Shown: positions 25,518 to 35,800 of the stretch, in pieces
How positions within the stretch are numbered: position 1 is the stretch's first letter
Layout of the letters: every line of letters begins with the position of its first letter
DNA from: JBCAXA01 sp039183535
GTDB taxonomy: Bacteria; Pseudomonadota; Gammaproteobacteria; Steroidobacterales; Woeseiaceae
Direction of reading: 5' to 3'
DNA: 64,000 bases
NCBI GenBank assembly: GCA_039183535.1
Contig: JBCDBO010000006.1
Location: 1 to 64,000 of the forward strand
Notes under the pieces: model-generated
The model's input: the letters and a program-made list of their open reading frames with translations, nothing else
What the model was told of the DNA's origin: nothing
The model's database searches: none
Position numbers and translations under genes: made by a program

Positions 25518-27806
25518 ATGAAGACGACAACGTTTGCTCGTTGGGTCGCTCGCCTGACGTTACGACGCAGGCCACCAACATCTCGCTCGTTCGCACAGGC
25601 GGCGCTTATTACCGTCGTGGCCATTACGCTAAGTGCCTGCGAAATCGAAAGCGAATCGCTCGACGACACGTCGAGCAATGACGATCCCGTTGCCGGCGAC
25701 CCGACGCCGCCAGGCGACCCAGCTCCGCCGCCTGGAGACCCGACCCCACCACCAGGCGATCCAATGCCACCGCCCCCACCAGGTGAACCTACACCGCCGC
25801 CGGGCGATCCGATGCCCCCACCGCCGCCAGGTGACCCGACACCACCGCCTGGGGACCCAATGCCGCCGCCGCCACCAGGCGATCCGATGCCACCGACGCC
25901 GCCACCAACCGGTGACATTGCGCGCTTTGAGCAAACGCTCTACCCGCACTTGGTCGATCCCGCCAACTTCTGCGTGGGCTGCCATGGTGTAAGTCAAATA
26001 CCGACATTTTCGGCTGCCGACGTCACCGTCGCCTACAACGCACTGACCTCGCAGGGGAAGGTCGATCTCAATAACCCGGATCTGTCTCGGGTTTACCTGC
26101 GATCCGCGGTCGATCGCCACAACTGCGGCGGCGACGTCGTCTGTGACCGGGTCGCTATGGACATGCTCGCTGCGATCACTGAGTGGCAAACCTTAGTGGC
26201 CGCCGCTAATCCAACACCCCCTGGTGGCGGTACCGGCGGCGGCCCTGTGGTTTCGGGCACATTGAAATTAACCGATGGCATCGCCGCCGCAGCGGCGCGT
26301 GCCGACGATGCCGCCATCGCGATGTTCACGTTCGAGGAAGGCACGGGCGATGTCGCGATGGACACCAGCGGTGTCGGTACGCCAATCACACTCAACATCC
26401 AAGGCATGGAATGGGTCGGCGGTGGCGGCTTACGCAATGTCAACGGTAAGGCACAGGCGAGTATTGAGGATAGTCGTAAGCTCTACGACATGATCGCGCC
26501 GAGCGGCGCGTACTCAGTTGAGGCTTGGGTGATCAGCGACGATACAGCGCAAGATGGCCCAGCACGCGTTGTCAGCTACTCAACGAATACACAACGACGC
26601 AACTTTACGCTCGGTCAGAACGCTATCTATTACCAGTTACGCAATCGAAGCGGCAACACGGGTGATAACGGTACGCCAGAGCTAGAGGCTGAGAACACGC
26701 AAGTTGATACCGTGCTGCAACATGTCGTTATGACATTCGATGAAGCGGAAGGCCGTAAGGTCTACATCAACGGGCAACTCGATATCGAAGAGAACACGGC
26801 CGATACGCTCAATTGGAGCGATGATCAGATCTTCGTTATTGGCAACGAGGTCACTAACGACCGATTGTGGCGCGGTGTGTTCCGACTTGTCGCTATCCAT
26901 AACAAAGCACTGTCCTCGCTGGAAGTCGCGCAAAACTACGATGCCGGTACCGATCGTTTTGTGACACTGAGCTTTGATTTATCCGGCCAGCTCGGCGCAC
27001 CGGCGGCCATTGAAATGCAAGCAGCACAGCTTGACCCATCCGCCTACGTTTTTGTTAACCCGATATTGACCGGTGACGCAACGAACGTACGGATCAAGAA
27101 CATGCGTATAGCGATCAACGGTACAACTCCGGTTGCCTCGCAGATGTTCCGCAGCGTCGATACGACAGTCATTCAGCCGCCGTTCCAGCTGTCACGGCAA
27201 GGCGCTGTAATTCCGCTAGCGCTCGGTCCAGACAATGACGACATCTCACTCGAATTCGAGATCCTTGGCAACAACGTCGGTCAGGCGCCAGCGGTGGCCC
27301 CAAGTAACCCACCTTTACCGCGGCCTGATGAGCCAGAACCCGAGTTCGGCGTGCGAACGTTCTCGGAGGTCAACGACACGATGTCAGCGCTCACAGGCGT
27401 CGAGAAAACTAATGGTACCGTTCGCGATGCCTTCGCCGAACTACGTGACACGCTGCCACCAACAGCGGACTTGTTGGCGTTCGGCGGTGCACAACAGATC
27501 GCTATCCAACGGCTGGCGAAAAGCTATTGCGGTGTAATTGTTAACAACAACGGTCGCTGTAATGACTTTTTCGGCAGTTGCGACATTGGTGCCAATGGCA
27601 AAGATGCCGTGGCTGCAACACTGTATACGCGCCTTGTCGGCGACAACCTAGCGAATCAACCGGCTGCATCGGCCGTTGCTACTGAAATCGTTTCGTTAAT
27701 CGACGATGTTGGCTGTGCTACTGGCTGCAATGGCGCAGCCGCTCAAACAGCCTTGCAAGCGAGTTGCGCGGCCGTCCTCGCCAGCGCTGCGGTCAGCATC
27801 AACTAA
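25518..27806 (+). CDS. Proline-rich monoheme LamG-like lipoprotein
   Basis: 762 residues from ATG 25518. A long basic N-region precedes a hydrophobic stretch and lipobox LSAC (Cys41), followed by EIESESLDDT, nearly identical to the lipoprotein at 16634. A Pro/Gly/Asp repeat (61-133) acts as a stiff spacer through the wall-facing space. A small c-type domain has CVGCH at 152-156. A LamG/concanavalin-like domain (about 270-485) contains YSVEAWVISDD and HVVMTFDEAEGRKVYINGQ. The C-terminal 270 residues have four or more Cys (YCGVIVNNNGRCNDFFGSCD) and no recognised family. Surface exposure is likely. It is part of module 2 with the genes on each side. Confidence 0.8.
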   Translation: MKTTTFARWVARLTLRRRPPTSRSFAQAALITVVAITLSACEIESESLDDTSSNDDPVAGDPTPPGDPAPPPGDPTPPPGDPMPPPPPGEPTPPPGDPMPPPPPGDPTPPPGDPMPPPPPGDPMPPTPPPTGDIARFEQTLYPHLVDPANFCVGCHGVSQIPTFSAADVTVAYNALTSQGKVDLNNPDLSRVYLRSAVDRHNCGGDVVCDRVAMDMLAAITEWQTLVAAANPTPPGGGTGGGPVVSGTLKLTDGIAAAAARADDAAIAMFTFEEGTGDVAMDTSGVGTPITLNIQGMEWVGGGGLRNVNGKAQASIEDSRKLYDMIAPSGAYSVEAWVISDDTAQDGPARVVSYSTNTQRRNFTLGQNAIYYQLRNRSGNTGDNGTPELEAENTQVDTVLQHVVMTFDEAEGRKVYINGQLDIEENTADTLNWSDDQIFVIGNEVTNDRLWRGVFRLVAIHNKALSSLEVAQNYDAGTDRFVTLSFDLSGQLGAPAAIEMQAAQLDPSAYVFVNPILTGDATNVRIKNMRIAINGTTPVASQMFRSVDTTVIQPPFQLSRQGAVIPLALGPDNDDISLEFEILGNNVGQAPAVAPSNPPLPRPDEPEPEFGVRTFSEVNDTMSALTGVEKTNGTVRDAFAELRDTLPPTADLLAFGGAQQIAIQRLAKSYCGVIVNNNGRCNDFFGSCDIGANGKDAVAATLYTRLVGDNLANQPAASAVATEIVSLIDDVGCATGCNGAAAQTALQASCAAVLASAAVSIN
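25698..25916 (+). repeat. Proline-rich PPGDP repeat region
   Basis: Encodes about 73 residues built of P-x-P-P-P-G-D-P and M-P-P-P-P-P-G units. The DNA is a chain of near-repeats with varied third bases, so slippage alone does not explain its preservation. Confidence 0.8.
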
Positions 27807-27829
27807 CGCGACAATAAGGAGCCAACCAC

Positions 27830-29338
27830 ATGGGTAAATACATCGATCAGTGTCGCGCTCGCGATACAGCCAGTCGGCGCTTTGAACAGCAAATTGACGC
27901 AGCTTGCCGTCGAGCAGGCCATGATCTTAAGCGCACGCGACGGGGGTTTTTGAACGCCGGTCTGATTGGCGGACTGGGCACCGTCTTTCTACCTAGTCTA
28001 GCGACGGTGTTGTCGCGAGAGGCATATGCGCAAGCAGCCTGTGCCGACAATGCGCCGCTGCTGGGACGCATCCCCTACCTCGGTTTTGATATGGGTGGCG
28101 GCGCCAATATCGCCGGCTCAAACATCATGGTCGGCGGAATGGCAGGCCAGGAGGACTTTCTAACCGCCAATGGCTACGCGAAGCTCGGTTTACCGGAAGC
28201 GATCACACCGCAAAATGTCGGCGTAGACAGGACATTCGGTCTCGCCTTCCATCCGAACAGCGCGATGTTGCGTGGGTTACTCGATAAGACAAGCGCCGGC
28301 ACACGCGCGAATGTCAACGGGATTGTCATTCCCGCGCGCTCCGAGAACGACACCGGCAATAACCCACACAATCCGATCTACGGCATCGCGCGGGCCGGAG
28401 CGAACGGGCAATTCGTAGCGACGATCGGATCGAGAAACTCAGAGTCGGGTGGTAAATCACGAGCACCGGACGCAATGATCCAAGCGGACCTTCGCCCGAC
28501 AAAGGTCAGCAATCGTAATGAAGCATTGGGACTCGCTGGCGGCAATGTTGCGGATGGCTTCCCCGACGGGCGAGTCTCGCAGGCCGCGGCGGTCATCAGT
28601 GCGCTGAAGCTAGGCCAAATTGATGAGGCGCAAGCGACCAAAGAACTGGTGCAATGCGGCTTCGATAAGAGCGCTGCCACGTTTAACACAGTCATTGGTG
28701 CAGACGACCTCGATCCGCAGGCCGATCCGATATTGCAAACGATATTCCCGAACAATCAACTCGAAGATCGTGACTATTTAAAAGCAGCCGCCGCTATGAA
28801 GGTGGTTCTAAACGGGTACGGCGGCGCAGGTACCGTCGAGTACGGTGGCCGTGACTACCATCAGGACCCACGCCCCGAAACGGACAATAAGGACTTCGTC
28901 ATCGGTCAGGTCATGGGTGCATCGCTTGAGTACGCTGCGCAGCTTGGACAGCCACTGATGATTTACCTCTTTAGCGACGGCGCAGTTTCGGCGGATACGA
29001 ACCGGGAAGAAGACGACGGCAATGGAACGACGAAATTTCGTTGGCGTTCCGACAACTCGCAAACGGCGGCCAGCGCCATTTTGGTGTACAGCCCGAACGG
29101 CCAGCCGGCGCTGCGCGACCCAGCCGCGCAGCAGCTTGGCTTTTATCGACCCGATGGCAATATTGAGACAGCGTCAACACCGTTCGCCAATAGCGTCGGG
29201 ACAATCGCGGAAATGGTCGTCTTGAACTATCTAGGTCTGCATGGCTTGGAAGGCATGTTCGGCAGCGTTTTAGATAATCCGGGTTTGGGCACGGGAGCAG
29301 CGGTGGCACCGTACATCGCGTTTGAGCCCATTGCCTAA
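27830..29338 (+). CDS. Tat-exported DUF1501-like protein of module 2
   Basis: 502 residues; AAGGAG precedes ATG 27830. An unusual 35-residue hydrophilic N-terminal extension precedes the Tat motif KRTRRGFLNAGLIGG and a hydrophobic stretch to about residue 62. The body has DMGGGANIAGSNIMVGGMAG, LAFHPNSAMLRGLL, and GQPLMIYLFSDGAVSAD, which look like a distant DUF1501/alkaline-phosphatase-fold protein. Similarity to the first DUF1501 protein is low by eye. It closes the second module and is overlapped by the methyltransferase gene. Activity unknown. Confidence 0.65.
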   Translation: MGKYIDQCRARDTASRRFEQQIDAACRRAGHDLKRTRRGFLNAGLIGGLGTVFLPSLATVLSREAYAQAACADNAPLLGRIPYLGFDMGGGANIAGSNIMVGGMAGQEDFLTANGYAKLGLPEAITPQNVGVDRTFGLAFHPNSAMLRGLLDKTSAGTRANVNGIVIPARSENDTGNNPHNPIYGIARAGANGQFVATIGSRNSESGGKSRAPDAMIQADLRPTKVSNRNEALGLAGGNVADGFPDGRVSQAAAVISALKLGQIDEAQATKELVQCGFDKSAATFNTVIGADDLDPQADPILQTIFPNNQLEDRDYLKAAAAMKVVLNGYGGAGTVEYGGRDYHQDPRPETDNKDFVIGQVMGASLEYAAQLGQPLMIYLFSDGAVSADTNREEDDGNGTTKFRWRSDNSQTAASAILVYSPNGQPALRDPAAQQLGFYRPDGNIETASTPFANSVGTIAEMVVLNYLGLHGLEGMFGSVLDNPGLGTGAAVAPYIAFEPIA

Positions 29339-30791
29339 CTCCACCGCATCGACCACCGCATTCGCTCAAGCGGCGTCGGCAGACTTATCGCTAGCTCATC
29401 TCGCCTGCCCAGAATGCGGCGACGCCCTAGCTAGCGCCGGGAACGCGCACTTGAGTTGTGTGGGCTGTCCGGCGGAATATCCACTCGTTCGCGTTGCTGG
29501 CGCTAACGTCCCCTGGCTAATGCCTGATCCGACCAGCGCGGCGTTCGAATGGAAGGCACGGCTAAACGGTTTTCTGGAACGAAACGGCAGCGAACATGAG
29601 CGTGCCGTCAACGCATCAAAGCGAGTGGCTAGTGACGCCCTAGCATGCGAACGGCTCAGAAATCTTGCTGATGCGCTACGACAGCAACGCGATGCGATTT
29701 GTAGGCGATTGGGGCCGCTTGCACTCGATACGCTCGATTTTGCTAACGAGCCGTCGCCAACGGCGCGGCTGACCAACAAATTGCCAGCCGCGCAGGGCCT
29801 GCTCAGTTATGCGGATAACGTTTATCGGGATTGGGCGTGGGAAAACGGCGAAAACGAGCAACTGGTAGCCATCGTGAATCAGCTGCTGGAAAGTGCGGCT
29901 ATCAGATCGATCAAACGTGCCGTTACGCTCGGCGCTGGCGCAGCGCGGCTGCCTTACGATTTGCATCGTCGTTGGCAGCCGGAGCAATCCATCGTCGTCG
30001 ACTTCAATCCATGGTTGTTGCTTACTGGGCTCGCGACCATCGCCGGGGAAAAGATCGAGCTGCCCGAAATTCCACTGGCGCCGCTGACCTTGGCGGACAC
30101 GGCTCGGACGCAAACCTTATGTGCACCGGAGCCACTCGATGTCGCCGCCAGCAATGCGATGCAATTCGTGCTCGCTGATGTCACCCGGCCGCCCATCGCG
30201 CCTGGTAGTTGTGACGTTGTGATGACGCCATGGCTAATCGATATCGTCTCAGAAGACTTGCCGATCTTCGCGCGCCGACTCAACAGCATGCTTGAGCCGG
30301 ATGGTCTGTGGGTAAATAGCGGCTCGCTCGCGTTTATGCCACACGACCCGTTACGCGCCTACAGCGCTGATGAAGCCCTCGCTATCGTCGCCGACGCCGG
30401 CTTCGACGTGCTCGAATGGCGCAGAGACACGGTCCCGTATTTGAATTCACCGTTAAGTGCGCACGGCCGCTACGAAACACTGCTGAGTTTTGTTGCGCGG
30501 AAACGTGCAACGGTCGCTGTACCCGCTCCGCAGCACGTCTTGCCGGAGTGGCTTATCGACCTTTCGTTACCAATTCCGGCCGATGCCGCCGACACTTTCG
30601 AGAGCGCCCGTTATTTGCTGAAAGCGCAAATACTGGGCGCAGCCGATGGCACCCGGTCTGTACGAACACTCGGTGAACACGTCGCCGCTCACTATGGATT
30701 GACCGTCAGCGAGGCGACGCACGTTGTCCGTCGCGTGTTGGCCGAACACGTCGATCGGACCCAGCCTACCCGGCTCGGCGGCGCCGTGTAG
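29322..30791 (+). CDS. Class I SAM-dependent methyltransferase with zinc-ribbon N terminus
   Basis: 489 residues. The frame begins with TTG 29322 inside the preceding gene (TTG 29331 also possible). An N-terminal Trm112-like/zinc-ribbon segment has two Cys pairs: CPECGDALAS and CVGCPAEYPLVR. The middle contains the AdoMet-binding fold (AVTLGAGAARLPYDLHRR, then SIVVDFNPWLLL, then MTPWLIDIVSEDLP). The segment after it (GLWVNSGSLAFMPHDPLRA) resembles N2227/carnosine N-methyltransferase-like proteins. The C-terminal 80 residues look helical. The substrate is unknown; overlap with the DUF1501-like gene suggests a shared transcript but perhaps not a shared process. Confidence 0.7.
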   Translation: MSPLPNSTASTTAFAQAASADLSLAHLACPECGDALASAGNAHLSCVGCPAEYPLVRVAGANVPWLMPDPTSAAFEWKARLNGFLERNGSEHERAVNASKRVASDALACERLRNLADALRQQRDAICRRLGPLALDTLDFANEPSPTARLTNKLPAAQGLLSYADNVYRDWAWENGENEQLVAIVNQLLESAAIRSIKRAVTLGAGAARLPYDLHRRWQPEQSIVVDFNPWLLLTGLATIAGEKIELPEIPLAPLTLADTARTQTLCAPEPLDVAASNAMQFVLADVTRPPIAPGSCDVVMTPWLIDIVSEDLPIFARRLNSMLEPDGLWVNSGSLAFMPHDPLRAYSADEALAIVADAGFDVLEWRRDTVPYLNSPLSAHGRYETLLSFVARKRATVAVPAPQHVLPEWLIDLSLPIPADAADTFESARYLLKAQILGAADGTRSVRTLGEHVAAHYGLTVSEATHVVRRVLAEHVDRTQPTRLGGAV

Positions 30792-30960
30792 CGATTCGCC
30801 GAACGAGCGAACACCATCGAGCGCAGCCAGATTATGACAGATCAAGTGCCGGTCTTCGCGCCTTGTGAAGCAGTTCGCCGCGCTCCAGATTTAGCTTCGT
30901 TACCGTTGGCGACTGACAAAAGCGCACGGACAGCGTTGTCTGCGTGCGGAAGGAAAGACG

Positions 30961-32652
30961 GTGACTGAATCCAGCTTGATCACCAGCATGCCCGACGTTT
31001 TCGTCGAGATCGATAATCGCGGCAGAGTGCTGAAGTACGTTGGCGGCGGTCGCGATGACTCGATTTTGCAACCCGACTCGATGGTTGACCGGCGCATCAG
31101 CGATCTTTGGCCACCGGACGCCGCTCGGGCGATGCTACGCAATATCCGCCGCGCGCTCGACACCCGGGATGAATTGAGCTTTCGGGTCAAATTGCCGTCC
31201 GAAGGTAGGCAGGTGGCTTGCCGTGTACGCATTATCGTTCGCGGCTTTAATCGCGTGTTAGCGATCCTGCGCGTCGTCAATAGTCCCTCTGACAACAGCG
31301 ATTTGTACGACACGAAACCGGTGGACACGGTAACCGGGATTCCGCGCGACACCGCCTTTGAAGAACAGTTGGAGTTGATGCTTGCCGATGCCCGCCTACG
31401 GGAGCGCGGGCTTGCCGTTGTCGCGATGGATCTCGACGGCATCAATCGGATAAATCGCAGTATCGGCCGTGAGGTGGGCGACCAAGTATTGCGGGCATGC
31501 GCGGATCGGCTGCGCAGCCAGCTGCGCGGCACCGACACCTTCACCCGGTTGGGCAGCGATGAATTTATACTTGCCATTGCCGACGTTGACTCGCGCGAGT
31601 CCGCCGGTGGTCTCGGCGAGCGTTTGCGTAACGCCTTTGAGTCAACTTTCGATATTGACGGGCACGGCATCGAGTTACACCCATCGCTAGGGATCGCTTT
31701 GTTCCCAGTCGACGGTGAAAACGCGTCGACGCTGCTGGCTAACGCCCGCATCGCATTGCATGAGGCCGGCATTACGGGCGGCAAACGGCACGAATTTTAC
31801 TCGAGCACCATGCGCCATCGCGTCAGCCAGCGCTTGGACGCCAAAGAGGAGTTGCGTTGGGCGATTGAGCACGACCAACTGCGACTTCGCTACCAGCCGC
31901 GGTTCCAATTGAGCGACGATTCGATCATTGGGCTTGAGGCTTTGCTTCGCTGGGAGCACCCTATTCGCGGTGAGCTATCGCCAGAGGCATTCATCGATCT
32001 CGCCGAGGCCGGCGGTTTGATGCCGACGCTCGGCAAATGGGCCATAGAGCAAGCGTGCCAGCATGCGGCACGATGGCAACAAGATGGCCTGGATCTCACC
32101 GTCTCAATCAACGTCACTGACGCAGAGTTCGCTCACCCACAGTTTTTGGCCAATGTGCGCAACGCATTGGCTGAGTCAGGTCTTACGCCGTCTCGACTGC
32201 AGATCGAACTAACAGAACGTATGCTTATGGCGCATGAACGCGGTTACACGATCGCGCACAAGCTCCACAGCGAAGGCGTGCGTCTTGTTATCGATCAATT
32301 CGGCCTCGGCTACTCGTCGGCAAGTAAGCTGATTCGGTTTCCAATTCATGCCGTGAAGTTAGGCCGTGACCTGCTGCATAACGCTGCTTCCGCCGACCCA
32401 GCACCGGCCGCGCTCTGTGCGGCATTGGTTGCGATGGCACACGAATTAGGCTGGGAAACGGTCGCGGTAGGGGTCGAATCACGCGACCAGCTCGACTGGT
32501 TGCGTGGGCTCGGATGTCGTGCCGTGCAAGGCTATTTCTTGTCAGTACCGCTCGTCGCTGATGACGTAGCCGAGTTGATCGACTCGATGCGCGACGATGG
32601 TACTGACACTAATGTGCTCGAAATGCCTTTGGCATCACCCATCACAGGCTGA
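30961..32652 (+). CDS. PAS-GGDEF-EAL protein with degenerate EAL
   Basis: 563 residues from GTG 30961 with GGAAAG upstream. A PAS domain (about 1-115) leads to a GGDEF domain with GSDEF at 198-202 and an RxxD I-site (RGTD) five residues before it. The EAL domain starts with EALLRW (Glu326) and has ELTE, but other catalytic positions are changed: the usual DDFGTGYSS is IDQFGLGYSS, the KxDR motif reads KLGRD, and the usual AEGVE is VGVE. Phosphodiesterase activity is therefore doubtful, and it may act as a c-di-GMP sensor or scaffold; cyclase activity is possible since GSDEF variants occur. No transmembrane segment. Confidence 0.88.
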   Translation: MTESSLITSMPDVFVEIDNRGRVLKYVGGGRDDSILQPDSMVDRRISDLWPPDAARAMLRNIRRALDTRDELSFRVKLPSEGRQVACRVRIIVRGFNRVLAILRVVNSPSDNSDLYDTKPVDTVTGIPRDTAFEEQLELMLADARLRERGLAVVAMDLDGINRINRSIGREVGDQVLRACADRLRSQLRGTDTFTRLGSDEFILAIADVDSRESAGGLGERLRNAFESTFDIDGHGIELHPSLGIALFPVDGENASTLLANARIALHEAGITGGKRHEFYSSTMRHRVSQRLDAKEELRWAIEHDQLRLRYQPRFQLSDDSIIGLEALLRWEHPIRGELSPEAFIDLAEAGGLMPTLGKWAIEQACQHAARWQQDGLDLTVSINVTDAEFAHPQFLANVRNALAESGLTPSRLQIELTERMLMAHERGYTIAHKLHSEGVRLVIDQFGLGYSSASKLIRFPIHAVKLGRDLLHNAASADPAPAALCAALVAMAHELGWETVAVGVESRDQLDWLRGLGCRAVQGYFLSVPLVADDVAELIDSMRDDGTDTNVLEMPLASPITG

Positions 32653-32664
32653 ATCCGCCCAAAC

Positions 32665-32680
32665 TGTGACCCCGGTCACG
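32665..32680. promoter_or_regulatory. CRP-like site upstream of the propeller-GGDEF gene
   Basis: TGTGACCCCGGTCACG matches TGTGA-N6-TCACA with one mismatch at the last base; the spacer itself continues the symmetry (GTGACC/GGTCAC). It is 141 bases before GTG 32822. Confidence 0.55.
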
Positions 32681-32821
32681 AACTCGTAGATCGCAACACG
32701 ACGTCTAACACAGACACATTTAGTCTCATCTGTTGAACTCGCGGGATAGTACTGGCGAGCGCAACGGGCGCTTGTCGACACACCCATTCGGGACCCTAGG
32801 CAGCGACGAGCGGATCGCCCA

Positions 32822-35800
32822 GTGACAGTTGTTGACAAAACAGCGAACACCCTCAGGTACGGGCTACTGGCTCTGGCAATTGCGCTCGCATGGCTGTTTA
32901 GCGCCGCAGCCATCGCCGACACAACGATCGCCCCGCCGATGCGATTTAAACACCTGTCTACCGAGGACGGCCTGGCCCAAGCTAGCGTGATGGCGATCGC
33001 CCAAGACGATCGCGGCTTCCTGTGGTTCGCTACCGAAAACGGCATCAATCGGTATGACGGTCTCGAGTTTCTGCACTTCCAATTCGACCTCGGTGACACC
33101 GATTCGCTACCGGCCGATTACGCAACCGACATCGTCACCACCAGCACCGGGGAGTTATGGATTGCGACTGATGGCGGCGGCATCGCTAAATGGAACGCAG
33201 CCACGGCAAGTTTCGAGCGGGTGACACGACAAAATGGGCTCAGCGATGACAAAGTACAAAAGCTGCTGGCCGACCCCCGCGGCTTTTTGTGGATCGGCAC
33301 TTTGCGGGATGGGTTAAATCGCTTCGATCCGACCACCGGTAACGTCACGGTGTTCCAGCACGACCCAAACGACCCCGCAAGTCTATCCGCGAATTCCGTT
33401 CGCGCCTTACACCTCGATGCCGATGGGACGCTGTGGGTCGGAACAAACGGGGGTCTCGACAGAATTAGCGCCGACGGATCACGGGTCACGCGAATCGCAT
33501 CGGCCGATAGCGTTGGCGCACGCATTGCCGGTAATCGCGTCCGTACTGTCCTTCGAGACAGTCACGGTGATTTGTGGGTTGGCACCCAGCGCGGCGGTCT
33601 GAGCCGAAGCCAAGACGATGCGCGCTCGTTTACGCATTACGTCAGCGATGGCGCAGACGGCGCGATCAGCAACAATCGAATCGAGGCACTGTTGGAAGAT
33701 GACGCCGGTCGTTTGTGGGTAGCCACGGCTGACGGGCTGAACTTGTTTCTGCCCCGTGAGAACGGCTTCGCCGCTTACCGGACGGTTGCTAACGATCCGA
33801 GGTCGCTAAGCGACAACAACGTCGTATCGCTGTTCCAAGATCGGGGCGGATTGCTGTGGATCGGCACGAAAACACGCGGCGTCAATCAATGGAATCCGCG
33901 GACCTGGGCGTTTGGCCATGTGCTACCGGAAATTATCGACAACCAACGCGTTCGCCATGTCACATCGTTTGCCGACGCTAGCAACGACGGTATTTGGTTT
34001 GGCAGTTTCGGCGGTGGCCTAACGAGACTTGACCGAGACAATCGCCGTACGGCGAATATAGGCAAAGACAACCCGATTGGGCGGCGACTCGACGACGACC
34101 GCGTAATGGCATTGGCCGGCAATAATGCCACACTGTGGATAGGCACGATGACCGGCGGCCTCAGTAAGCTCGATACGGCGTCCGGCTCAATGACGACCTA
34201 CCGCGCCGATGCTGACGACCCAACGTCGCTTGGCGCGGATGGCGTCATGAGCTTGTACATCGATAGCAGTGAACGCCTATGGGTGGGTACGTTCGGCGGC
34301 GGCGTCGACATGCTACGGCCCGATGGTGAGGCATTTGAGCACTTCGTCCACGACGCGAAGGACGTAACAACGCTGGCCAGTCCCCGCGCGACGGCTATCG
34401 CCGAAGATCAAGCCGGCAACATTTGGGTCGGTACGGATGGCGGCGGCCTGCATAGGCTGAATGGCGATGGGCGCTCGTGGACACGCTTCTCGGCGGATGC
34501 GGGCGCGACAGGCGGTTTTTTCGGCAAGACCATTTACGCACTGCACGTCGATCAGCGCGGCGAGCTGTGGGTCGGCACTCGCGAAGGGTTGTACAGAACG
34601 AGCAGTCCGGGCGCCGTTCGGCCGCGCTTTCAGGTTTACGATGAACGAAGCGGGCTCGCTGATGATAGTGTCTACGGGATTCGTTCCGACGCGCGGCAAC
34701 GTGTTTGGTTTAGTACGAATCGAGGCTTGAGCGTCCTCGAACCGACCGACGGCACCGTCACTAACTACTCAGTTAGCCATGGCTTACAAGCCTACGAGTT
34801 CAATTTCGGCGCACACTTCGTCGCCGCAGACGGTCGTTTGCTGTTCGGCGGACCGAATGGATTTAACGCGTTCTCGGCCGGGTCTACGGATTTTACCGCT
34901 GCTCCCCCACAGATTGCACTCACCGGACTCGAGCTGCTCAACAAACCGGTCCGCGAGAGTGCGGTCTACGACGATGTACGCCGAGTCGACCTCGCGTACA
35001 CCGATGACGTCGTAACGTTTGAATTTGCTGCGCTGGACTTCGCCGCACCCGAACAAAATCGATTTCAGTACAAACTGGAGGGCTTCGACCGTGAATGGGT
35101 CGATGCCGGTGGACAACATCGCACAACTTATACCAACCTGCGAGGCGGCCAGTATGCATTCAAAGTGAAAGCAGCGAACAGTGATGGGATTTGGTCAACG
35201 CAGTCGTTCGACTTAGACGTTCGCGTTGAGCCACCACCGTGGCTGACGCCGTGGGCCTATCTCTTGTACGCAGCTACAGCCCTCGGTATCGCGTTCGCAA
35301 TTTGGCAAGCTCAAGAACGACGTCTTCGACAACGAGCGGAATACAGCCACCAATTGGAGCTCAAGGTCGAGGAGCGTACCCGCGAAATCGCCGCCCGCAA
35401 CCACGAGCTAGAACGCGCCAATACTGCGTTACACGAAGCAAGTTACACCGACCCACTCACTGGCCTGCGCAATCGCCGCTACTTCTTTGAGCAAGTCGGT
35501 AAACAACTGGACCGGGTTGCCAATCGTCCATCGACAGAACGGCGCAGTACACCTGACGAGTTCGTCTTCATGATGATCGATCTCGACCATTTCAAACCGG
35601 TTAACGATACCCACGGCCACCAAGCGGGCGATCAGTTGCTCGTCGGGGTGGCCGATGCATTACGCGATCTGTGTCGCTCGACCGACACCGTCATTCGCTG
35701 GGGCGGCGACGAGTTTCTCCTGGTCGCCCAGCGCGCGGGTGCGGATGAGGCAAGCTACTTGGCCGAGCGCGTCCGCTCCGCGGTAGCGAGTTCTGTCTTT

